From contig WBMW01005106.1 of the NCBI GenBank assembly GCA_013396635.1, positions 310,001-374,000 of the forward strand: a DNA stretch of 64,000 bases, given 5' to 3'. The stretch is from Penelope pileata. Lineage: Eukaryota > Chordata > Aves > Galliformes > Cracidae. Under the pieces are notes generated by a model. The model was not told the origin of the DNA. It did not search any database and was given only the letters and a program-made list of their open reading frames with translations. Below are positions 51,101-60,225 of this stretch, piece after piece (position 1 is the first letter of the stretch; every line of letters begins with the position of its first letter). The position numbers and the translations under genes were made by a program.

Positions 51101-51658
51101 TGTTGTGGTTTAACCCAGTAGACAATTCAGCATCACACAGCCATTCGCTCACTCCCCCCACAATGAGCTGGGATAGACAATCAGAAAAAAGGCAAAAGTT
51201 GTATTGAGATAAAATCAGTTTAATGGGGTAGAAAAAGAAGGGAGAATAATAATAGTAGTCATAATGACAAAAGAAGATTCAAAATAAGTGACGCACAATA
51301 CAACTGCTCACTACCCACTGACTGATGCCCAGCTGGTCCCTGAGCAGCAGCTGCTCCCCTGGCCAATTTCCCCTTTTCTACTGTTCAGCATGATGCCATA
51401 AGGATGTGGAAAATACCTTTGGCCCGTTCAGGTACACTGTCCTGGTTTTGTTCCCTCCCAGCTCCTTATGCACCCTCATCCTCCATGCTACCATGGCAGT
51501 ATGAGAAGCCAAAAAGTCCTTGGCTTAGCGTAAGTACTGTTTAGCAACAACTGAAACATCGGTGTGTTATCAACATTGTTCTCATCCTAAATCCAAAACA
51601 CAGCACTATACCAGCTCCTAGGAAGAAAATTAACTCTATCCCAGCAGAAACAAGTACA
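51101..51658 (+). mobile_element. Complete solo LTR, ERVL type
   Basis: The element begins tgttgtggtttaacccagta and ends with a block around ctatcccagcagaaacaagtaca, giving TG...CA termini over 558 bases. Internal landmarks match the chicken ERVL LTR I recall: cattcgctcactccccccac, then aggatgtggaaaataccttt, tgtcctggttttgttccctc and acagcactataccagctcct. The flanks gcaac (51096-51100) and gtaac (51659-51663) are a 5-bp target duplication with one mismatch, consistent with a solo LTR left by recombination between two LTRs. It is in an orientation-symmetric family, so transcription direction should be confirmed. No coding sequence is attached. Confidence 0.9.
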
Positions 51659-53119
51659 GTAACTCAACGCTTTTTCATGCCATTGAGAATCTGCGTCTTA
51701 TCTTCTATTGACATGCAACTAAAGTGAAAGATTGTCATTTGCATTCAGGCAGCAAACATTAAGCAAACAGCAAATTGGGGACAAAATATTCTGCTCCCTT
51801 TATAATCTCACAGAGTGCTTTCTCCTGTACAAATTGACATAGAAGTTCTTCAATGATTCATAATTCCTCCATTTCAATTCGGAGCAGAGCTGATTGCTGG
51901 TCAGATTCACTCAGGGACTGAGTATGCACAATTAATGTCACTGAAACACATATGCTCAGCGAGCCTAACACAGTTGTGGGTTTTGTTGGCTTGCTGAAAT
52001 GTTATTTTGTAAGTTAAATTTTAGAGGCAGCTAAACCTCATCAGAGTTAATCAAATCAGCAATTTTCAGAAAAGTATGCAAAATTTATTAGGTAAGGCTA
52101 ATTATTTTCTTATTTAATAAAAATTGCTGCTCACCACATTCTTCATTTTCTCTAGTTTCAAAATAGTTTTATTCAAATATTTTATGCTCATGACCAGTGC
52201 TTGAAAGACTGCTCTTTTATTTCATGTTTCCTTAAGAAGGTACAAGATTAAATAAACCAGAAATACATAACAATGTTATGCAAAAATTTATGCTATGACA
52301 CTGAGAGAAATTCCTATGTGCAGTTAAAATTACATGAATAGTTTTTTTATAAGACAAAATTTCATAATTATTATTTTAATGATCATTAAAAAGTGGATTC
52401 CTGAAGCAGAGACGTAAAACAAATAATAAAATAAAATCAAAAAATATAAATTTGCAGAGCACAGCACCCCAGGACCTAAATTTATTTGGTGATGTTGGGG
52501 AGGAGCAACAGCACCCTCAAAAAAAAGAAAAAGGGTAGTCAGTTGTGTATACAGGGATTTTGACCAGTGACAGCAGCAACTGAGTTAACACATAATTGCA
52601 AAGATAATATTATTGAACCCAGTCAAGCCTGATAACCAGTTGGGATTCCATTCAGGTCATCAAGACAGATTTTAGGATCCTCTTCACTCAATTTCCCTTT
52701 CCTGTTACTGTGGTTGATTTTATTGAAGTTAAACTACTGTAAAACTAGGCTCATGCAGAGTAACTCAGGCCTCAGTATCACTGTTCCTGTCTGTGATAAT
52801 TGTTTCCATAATTGTTCTTGTCATTGCAGTAGATGATCTGCAAAGAAGGGGGGGTGGGGGGGGATGAAAAAAGGTTGTGTCCTTTCCTGCTGCTTTATAA
52901 GGCATGATGATAGCTTCATAAAATTTTATTGTATTACTATACCAAGACTATACTGCCATTCCTATACTTTATTACCACAGCAAGAGCTGGAAGTTGAACT
53001 CAGACAAATTCAACATTGAAATAAGATGCAATTTGCTACTACTGAAGGCAAGAAAACATAGTAATGATTTGTTGGGAGGGCTAAAGGGATAGAAGGGAAA
53101 TTATCCTGCTCCTACGTAC
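51659..53119. other. Low-repeat AT-rich block with one G tract
   Basis: The portion 51700-52340 is AT-rich, repeat-free, and contains TAATTA-type and gcaaaattta-type words, resembling conserved non-coding DNA. A GGGGGGG-T-GGGGGGGG tract lies at 52848-52863. No gene is recognised. Confidence 0.35.
52848..52863 (+). repeat. G tract, 7 G + T + 8 G
   Basis: Two long G runs separated by a single T can fold as a G-quadruplex. They may also be unreliable in sequencing. There is no promoter context. Confidence 0.9.
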
Positions 53120-53262
53120 GTTAGACTTCAGAATGTCTTAGGCCCAGTCCCTTCGGATCTCAGAGATGAATTTCTAACTAGTTGACCCACGATGTGAGAG
53201 ACAGTCTGAGGGGTAGTGAGAGAGCAGCTATGGAGGTGTCTGGTGGCCAGCCAAGGTCGACA
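53120..53262 (+). mobile_element. ERVL-type LTR 3' end, decayed
   Basis: The ordered pieces gttgacccacgatg, tctgaggggtagtgagagag, ggaggtgtctggtggcc and agccaaggtcgacac follow the U5 end of the avian ERVL-type LTR family seen at 5262 and 35265 (recalled as ...gacccacgag..., gaggaggggagtgatagag, ggcacctggc, agccagggtcaac). The match is divergent, and no TG start or internal region is visible. Confidence 0.5.
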
Positions 53263-55040
53263 CAAGCTTATTCAGTAGTTTGTCTTAGCAGCTTTATCTT
53301 CTGGTTTTTGCCCTCTTTTTCCTGTAGAATATAAAGCTTTTATAGATACATATAACAAATTGTATAACTTTGAAACCGCATTGTATCTTGGTCATGGTAA
53401 ATTCACCATCATTCATGAAACGTCCTTTGTGCATGTGGATTGAAAATTTATACAGCTGAATTGAGGTAAGAAAGTTCTATATTTTTGATTATCAAAAATG
53501 CTCTCGCTATAGAAAAAAAACCTTTTAAAACTAACAAATAGTGGTAAAAATCGCTCTGCTGCTCTTCCATTCTACAATAACTGATGGAAAGATACTCCTC
53601 TGTTTCTACACTCAACAGTGCTTCTAATCTCAAGCCACCACTTCAGCCTTCCCAGCTCTAGCTCCTGTTTACAGCTTCTTCTTTAGATTCCTTCTTCCCA
53701 AGAGCTCCATGCAGAGCTAGGGTGATTACAGCATGGTTATTCCAAAAATAAACTACCACTGGAAAATAATTCCACTAAACAAAAAGTTAGAGTCACCTTC
53801 ATATACCTAAAGGGAGCAGCAGAGGGCCCAACAAAAGCATGGTTCCCCAACAAAAGCTTTGCAGTTCCCCATTAGAGTCAGTTTCAAAAGAAGAAAACAA
53901 GTCTGAGAATGATGTAGCCCTTTGCAAAACACTCAATCCTGTGTGGGAGCCACATTCCCAGTTAACCTCTAGTAAGGATGCAGCTCCCTGATGTTCTCTG
54001 AATCTGCTTGTCCCTGTTCCACCTGCCAATATTATTTTGAAAGCTGAGCAAATGTAAAAGCAATCAGTTCTTAAAGTCTATATCATCCCTTCTTTTGCAC
54101 AATAAACAGCATTTTTGATGTAGGCAAAAAGAGAGAGAACAAAACAAACCTTTCATCTTCTTCCATAAAAGCCACATTATAACTTCTTTTTCATGTCCTT
54201 TTTCTTTTTTCTCCTCTGCAGTCCCTGGAGAATCAGCGCACTGTTTTTTTTCATAAACCCATCTCAACGCAGACTTGGAAATGTCACTGCTAAACAATGA
54301 ATTATCCCAGATGTACAGAGCAGACTGTGGTCATCAATAGTTCTTTCGGTACACCCTCAAGGCCCTGAACCACTGATAAAAAGGAAAGCAAGGGGAGAAA
54401 ACGATTATACAGTAAATAAATTTGACTAGTATTAAGAATTTAACATGCTGGCTGGCACAATCAACTGACTAAAGCTATGCATCAGACATGGAATGGTCTG
54501 CTATACAGCTCACTCAGACTCTATTCCTCTGCCAGTAGCCAACATTTGCAAAAAGACAAAATTATAGGTGACAGTGTCTAACAGATTAGGTAAATGGAGC
54601 TCTTTTTCTTTCAAGGTAAAGGTAAAAAATTAAGCTCATTTTAGAATGACAGACATCTCAGAGTTTTGAATTCTCTAGCATTTCCACTTAATTATTAACA
54701 AGAACTATTACCAGTTTAAAGAGTTGCGTATTTGAGAAAATATTAATATAAATGCATATGTTTTAACTATATTATTGCAAGCTTCAGCAGAAAGAGAGCT
54801 TGAACAACATTGCTATACTGCACAAATATTTTTTTCCAAAAACAATTCACATGCTTAAACAGACCATCAAAACACTTATAACAGTCAAAGAGACAGCTTT
54901 GCAATTCAAAACTAATACAATACTTGCAATAACATTTTATTTTCCAGAAGACATGAGGGAATTTTAAAAACTCAATTAATAATGTTCACAGTGTCTTATC
55001 TGTGGGTGTGAAAGCGGTCTGTAAATGAGCAAATATTACA
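53263..55040. other. Unique AT-rich DNA
   Basis: No gene or repeat is recognised. Minus-strand frames of 61-77 codons are chance frames. Confidence 0.4.
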
Positions 55041-55150
55041 ATTCCCTTTTAACAGACAGGGAAACTGGGGCAAATGACTTTCTGAAAGACTGTATTGGTC
55101 AATAAGCAAGTGTAGGAGAAAGGAAGTAAATCTGAATTTTGGTCCAGAAA
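55041..55150 (-). mobile_element. MIR-like ancient SINE trace, antisense
   Basis: The blocks ttttaacagacagggaaactggggc, caaatgactttctgaaagac and gcaagtgtaggagaaaggaa follow the reverse complement of MIR (ttacagatgaggaaactgaggc, aagtgacttgcccaaggtc, agtaagtggcagagccaggat, ctgaatttggtc-like end). The similarity is ordered but gapped. It pairs with the other MIR-like trace at 43125. Confidence 0.55.
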
Positions 55151-56331
55151 ATGGCTGTAAATAATCACAAAGAAAGATGAATGGCTGAGGCTTTGTACTT
55201 TGTAATACTGGCATCTCACAGAAGAAAAACATTAAATTTGAACATGAAAATGATTGTATCACAGAGGAAGTGCAATAAGAGTTCCATTTAGCTCCACTGG
55301 GGACTTTTTCTCCACAAAAAAATTGGAAGTGAAAACAAGGTTAGACTTAATGAGCAAATAAGAATAGAATGATAGCAGAATTTTAGGAAAAATTTAGAAA
55401 AAACAGGAGACTATTATACAGAATACCTCATCAAGTACTTTTCCAGTAAAAGGGTAATACAAGAAACAGTTGATTCAATGGCTACTGCACAATGAATTTA
55501 TCACCACATGGGAGAAATATCTGATGCCTTTCTTGCATCCATCATATGTTTAAAAGGTTAAATGTGGTCAGACATTTAACACAGAGACAAAAAGAACTCA
55601 CTCTTCAATGAAAATACAATAAATTTAATATTTCTTGAAACACAGATGCTTTCAAAGGTGCTGGACACAATGATCTCCTTGCTTCAGTACTTAGAAAACT
55701 GTCTAGTGTCCTCAGAGAGCCACTTTGAGATCTCATAGAAAATGAAGAAATGAAGAAAATGAAAAATTCTGCAAGACTGAAAGGAAGAAAGAGAAATGTA
55801 GTGACCACCTTTAAAGTAGGGAAAAAAAGGAGAAATAAGGGAAGTTTAAGTCACAGGAAAGTACCGTCATAAATAAACTGTTTGTAAATACTTAGACAAG
55901 AACAGGGAGACAAATTGAAGTCAACATGACTTTCTCAAGAATTAATCACGTCAAATAAATTGAGTTTCATTCCCTAGCAGGGTAAAAGGCTCTACAGAGA
56001 GGGGGAAAAGCAACAGATAACCTGTATCTTGATTCTAGCACAGCTTTCATGCTGTTTGATATAGTGTTCTCAGAAGGAAGCTTAGGAAAGGCCTGCAGCT
56101 TGGGTACAAAGGTATCTGGAAAGTCGTATTCAAAGAGTCGCTATCAATGGTTTGTCTTTAAAACAGAATGATGTATCAAGTGATGTTCCCAAGCAGTTTG
56201 CCTTTAGCCTAATACTCTTATGTTTGCTTGAAAGAATACAGACTGTATTTATTAAGTACACATGATATTAAGCTGCAAACACATTGGAAGGCATATTAAA
56301 ATTCCAAAGGGAGAAATTGTTTGGGGATAAC

Positions 56332-56358
56332 AAAAAAAAAAAAAAAAAAAAAAAAAAA
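56332..56358 (+). repeat. Poly-A tract (27 A) inside ancient CR1
   Basis: A pure A run follows ggggataac and is followed by gccctaatg. The host element continues on both sides, so the run is an internal expansion or an insertion, not an element tail. Confidence 0.95.
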
Positions 56359-56673
56359 GCCCTAATGTAATCTAATAAGAACATGTTAAGAGCTATTAGA
56401 GGACATAATTATAACTTACCAAATGAAAACAGATTGCAGAGAAGATGGTTTAGGTAATCAGCAATCCAGGGAATGTTTTGGAGTGCTGATGGATTAAAAC
56501 CATCTGTATACATAAGAGTAGCAGAGTAAAATACATACGTTCTCATATGCAGTAGATATGAGTTAACCTTTTCACTGCATCACTCCTGGTAAGATTTCTA
56601 ATGAAGTGTTGTGTTCAGTTATGACAAATGAACATCAGGAGAAGTAAAGGTGAATTGTGAAGTGCCAAGATGG

Positions 56674-56703
56674 ACTCCATGTTAATAACATGGAGTTATT
56701 AAC
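56674..56703. repeat. Overlapping inverted repeats (two alternative hairpins)
   Basis: Positions 56674-56684 and 56686-56696 are exact 11-base reverse complements around a single central base. A second pair, gttaataac (56681-56689) and gttattaac (56695-56703), is also an exact 9-base inverted repeat and overlaps the first. The two stems cannot form together. The palindrome lies within the ancient CR1. Confidence 0.9.
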
Positions 56704-56870
56704 AGTATGGAAATCATGACCTGTAAGGAGATATTGACAGAATAATGATTTTTAGTCTAGAATTGAGAAGACAGGCAGGTAAAATCATAAGTATCCACAA
56801 AGCCTCAAAGTCCTGCATAAGGACAGGGAATCACCTATCCATGATAGACAGGACATAAAATCAGGACTGA

Positions 56871-58564
56871 AAAATGCAACTAGTGAGGATTGACATTTGT
56901 GAGTCAGTGAGGGTTTGGCCATTGAGGACACAAAAGGTCAGTGAGGATTGTGGAGCACTGTGTCAGATGTCCTGGAAGCTTTTGGAACCCCAACATAATG
57001 TAATTTATTGAGATTAAATTACACAAATAGCCACTCAGCATGACATAGGAATAGCTGATCTGTCCTTGAGGCATAAGGATAGACTGATGGTTTTCTGCAA
57101 TTATTTCAAAGGACTTTGTGGCTGTGAAAAGGAGGAAGACTTGAGAAACAGCAGCTTTTCAAAGGCATCTGACTTACACAGGACCTTTTGAGAATCCAGT
57201 TCAGGATGTGAAAATCTGATTCGTCACTTAATAAGGCAATTTTATTATGAATATCACTACCAATAATGACAAAGGAGAAGCTTTGGGGTATCTGAGCAGT
57301 TGGCTGTTCATTTTCCTTCCCAAAGAGTGTTAGTGTGTCAAAGAGTGATAGTGTGCTTGAAAATGCATCCTTGTTAAGCCTTGAAATGTTGTATTTCTGT
57401 TTCCAAAATTGCAAATTCCTTCAGAATTGCCCTGTTGCATTTCACCATGCGGATCCTGTTTCTGAAGATATTTTGGCTCTTCAGACAGGATTTTCACGTG
57501 GTCTCCACTCCTGAATTTTGCCTCCAGTACCAGGAAGCTGGTGGCTTCTGAGACCTTTGGGTTTTGAGTCCATTGGAAAATCTAAAGTCTGGAAGCCTGG
57601 ATCTGATGACACTCATGTATTTCTCCCATTATTTGCTCCTACTTGAGACTCTGCATCTCAAACTGCTTTGCTATCGTTGTACCTTGATTTAATCTGGCAC
57701 AATAATATCCTTTATTTTTATGTCTATCTATTTTCAGTTCCCTACATAATTTCTGAGCTTATTTGCAGTAGGATGAGACTGTAAATTTAAAAGCTCTCCA
57801 TTCATGGGGTGTCTTGGACTGCTCTGCCTGCAAAAAGAGGCTGAATGCCCTCAGCTCCCAGGGAGAGCCAACAGCAATCAGCCACACAGAGATATTTTCA
57901 TTATCGTTCTCTCCAAATGTCAGTGTAGGAGTATCACACAGCACAGATGTAGGTCTAAAAATAAATATTCCTGGCTTCAGACCTCTCCCATTGATAATTG
58001 TGTATGGTTTGTGTTTAGGGATTTTTTTCCCATTCTTTCCCCCTTAAAGTAGAACTGAAGTGCGAGACTCAGTGCCAGAAACAGAGATTGTGCCAAATTA
58101 TTTCCCATGCTAGAGCATATGCTTAAACTGAGAAGAAATACCACACAGTGCTGTACTCTTTCAGTTTGACTTGACAGTGTTCCATTGCTGTGCATAAAAG
58201 AACTGTACAACCAAGAAGACTGGGTGAAAATCTGATTGATTTAGCACAGCTGAATTTATAAGCAAGTTGGCCAGTCCACTGATTCCTACACACTTTGAAA
58301 CACCATTCTAGGTCTCAAGTCCTAGGCATTATTTTTACATCATGGGGAGTTTCTCACTGATAAACAGCTGAACACCATGCTGCTTTCTCAGTCCCCATCA
58401 GCAGTGCAGAGGGGGAAAACATGACGAGAAGAAAGCTTGCAGATTGAAATAAGGATATGGAGTTCACTCACCAGTTTTTGTCATGGTCAGAACAGACTAC
58501 ATAAGGAAGATTAATGTAATTTATTGCCTATTGCTAACAGCCTAGAGAAGTGAGAACTAAAAGC
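56871..58564. other. Unique DNA with a small tandem duplication
   Basis: Two 18-bp units, caaagagtgttagtgtgt (57321-57338) and caaagagtgatagtgtgc (57339-57356), form a tandem duplication with two mismatches. Otherwise no gene or repeat is recognised. A 102-codon minus-strand frame (57106-57414) spans the duplication and is not recognised. Confidence 0.5.
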
Positions 58565-59232
58565 AAACTACAAACACGTTCCCTACACCCACTCGCTTCT
58601 ACCCCCACCCTCTGAGTCCAGCAGAACAGGAAATGAGGGCTGCAGTCAGTCTATAATGTTTCATCTCTGCCACTCCTCCATGGTCACTCTTTTCCCCTGC
58701 TCCACCTGGGTCCCTCCCATGGATGCCATCCTTCCCAAACTGATCCTCGTCGGCTTCCCACAGGCTGCAGCTCTCCAAGTACTGCTCCAACACAGCTCCA
58801 TACCACAGGGCCCACCCTTCAGGCACTGCTCCAGCACAGGGCCCATGGGCAGCAGCTCCCCCAGGCCTCCTGCCCCACCACGGGCTCCTCCCCATGGCTG
58901 CAGCTCCAGCCCAGGGCCTGCTCATGCTCTCCATGGCTGCGGCCTCCTCCAGGCCACATCCACTGCTGCACTGTGGGCTCCTCCATGGCTACACATGGAG
59001 ATCTAACCTGCGCTGTGCCCATGGGCTGCCAGGGGACAGCCTGCTCCTCCATGGGCCTCTCCTGGACTACGGGGAACTTCTGCTCCGTGCCTGGAGCATC
59101 TCCAGCTCTCCTCTGCACTGGCCCTGGGGTCTGCGGGACTGCTTCTCTCCCATTTCTCATTTCACCCCTCTCTCCCAGCTGCAGTTGCACAGCAGTTTTT
59201 CCTTTCCTTCAATCCACTCTCCCAGAGGTGCA
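58565..59232 (-). mobile_element. ERVL-type LTR fragment, antisense, with internal short repeats
   Basis: From 58841 to about 59230 it parallels the copy at 35265-35650. The earlier part, 58565-58840, extends further than that copy. It contains degenerate repeated units of the type ctgctccaxxxxgggtccctcccatgg (for example 58697-58725 and 58795-58850), known from this avian LTR family as variable tandem units. It opens with gaaatgagggctgcagtcag. The U3 start present in the other two copies is missing here, because similarity ends near 59232. It is GC-rich and holds several frames over 110 codons on both strands, all artefacts of composition. Confidence 0.72.
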
Positions 59233-60057
59233 TCCAGTGAGTAAATCTGTGTGCAAGTAGGAGAAATAAACACATAGAAAGCATTGGATAAATGAAAAGA
59301 ATAATATTAGTAACTGTTGTGACAGAGCAGTCTGTTACAGGATCATTATATGACATATGAATGAATGGATGAATGCACAAATTAACAAACAAACTCAAGA
59401 TACAGTGAAAGACTTCCATGTCCTGTCTTCTCTTATTGTCTCTTTGTGATATATGCCTGAGACAGGAACCTTTTCTGCCAACAGTAAAGGTGTAATTTCT
59501 TTTAAAAACATCAAATGGAGCTGCAATTATATTACTCTGACAGTGAAGGCTTAAGTGCCTGGCCATCCCCGAAAGACAATCTGTGGGAATCTGTAGCCAA
59601 TAACTAGCCAGAAAGGAGAGAAAAAGTCAGCAGATGTCTGTGATTGTGAGTTCAGTAAAAGCCTTGTGTAGGGTCCTTCGTATCATTGAAAGTAGATAAA
59701 ATTGATTGGATGGTTTGGACTCAGACTTGGACTGTTGTCCAAGTCCAAAACAGTTTGGATTGTTTTTTTTTTACCGTAAATCAGACAGAGGACATAAAGT
59801 GCATATGTCATTTGGAAGTACCATACAGACCTCTTCATTTTTTTACTGAGGGTTTTTTGAGGAACAGAAGCAAAGGACTATGAACTGCTTGAAGTTGTGC
59901 AGGACAAAATCAGAGTATAATTTCTTGGTATATTCAAAATTCTATTGTACGAAATAGGAAACACATTCAATGTGTAAAGTCAAGAATTTATTGTTAGCGT
60001 AACTGAAATCTTAATAGGCAAATCAAAGTTATTTTTACTACAAATATAATTATTACA
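59233..60057. other. Unique DNA with one strong short hairpin
   Basis: No gene or transposable element is recognised. The arms gacttggac (59724-59732) and gtccaagtc (59737-59745) form a perfect 9-bp stem with a 4-base loop. The neighbouring tttggact and agtccaaa could form an alternative stem. Confidence 0.5.
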
Positions 60058-60146
60058 GGGGGAAGGTTTGGGAAGGTTTGGGAAAGGAAGGGAAGGTTTG
60101 GGAAGGTTTGGGAAGGTTTGGGAAGGGAAGGTTTGGGGAGGGGAGG
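60058..60146 (+). repeat. Purine-rich minisatellite, GGGAAGGTTT-type units
   Basis: About eight imperfect 10-base units of the type gggaaggttt, with shortened gggaag variants, end in ggggaggggagg. The array stops exactly where the LTR start tgtcctggtt begins at 60147. The G-rich strand has many three-G runs and may fold into quadruplexes. Confidence 0.92.
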
Positions 60147-60225
60147 TGTCCTGGTTTGACCTAGCAGACAGCTAAGTCCCCCACAGTTGTTCGCTCACCC
60201 TCCCCCCTCCCAAGTGGGATGGGGG
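60147..60225 (+). mobile_element. ERVL-type LTR start, broken at an unknown base
   Basis: The sequence tgtcctggtttgacctagca followed by gttcgctcaccctcccccct and gtgggatggggg matches the first 80 or so bases of an avian ERVL LTR. It is related to the start of the element at 51101 (tgttgtggtttaacccagta, attcgctcactcccccc). LTR similarity stops at the N at 60226. What follows is not the expected LTR body. Confidence 0.8.

Larger units (their letters stand above)
55560..56870 (+). mobile_element. Ancient CR1 LINE, RT-containing, about 1.3 kb
   Basis: The segment tracks an old CR1 type in sense orientation. The region aaatgtagtgaccaccttta precedes the RT domain. It is followed by tcaacatgactttctcaaga, then the RT stretch RIQRVAINGLSLKQNDVSS and the PQGS-equivalent motif decayed to VPKQFAFSL (about 56125-56230). 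Downstream, gaagtgttgtgttcagttat corresponds to the EYCVQL region and tttttagtctagaattgaga to FSLEKR. A run of 27 A (56332-56358) interrupts it. Many substitutions and indels prevent any long frame. The identification is from ordered partial matches to turtle/reptile-like CR1. Confidence 0.75.

Noticed and set aside
58599..59260. Five overlapping frames of 95-123 codons as genes
   Set aside because: They mirror the repeat family and overlap each other on both strands; no known protein domain appears.
60058..60146. Telomere-like repeat
   Set aside because: Units are GGGAAGGTTT-type, not TTAGGG; more likely a purine minisatellite.
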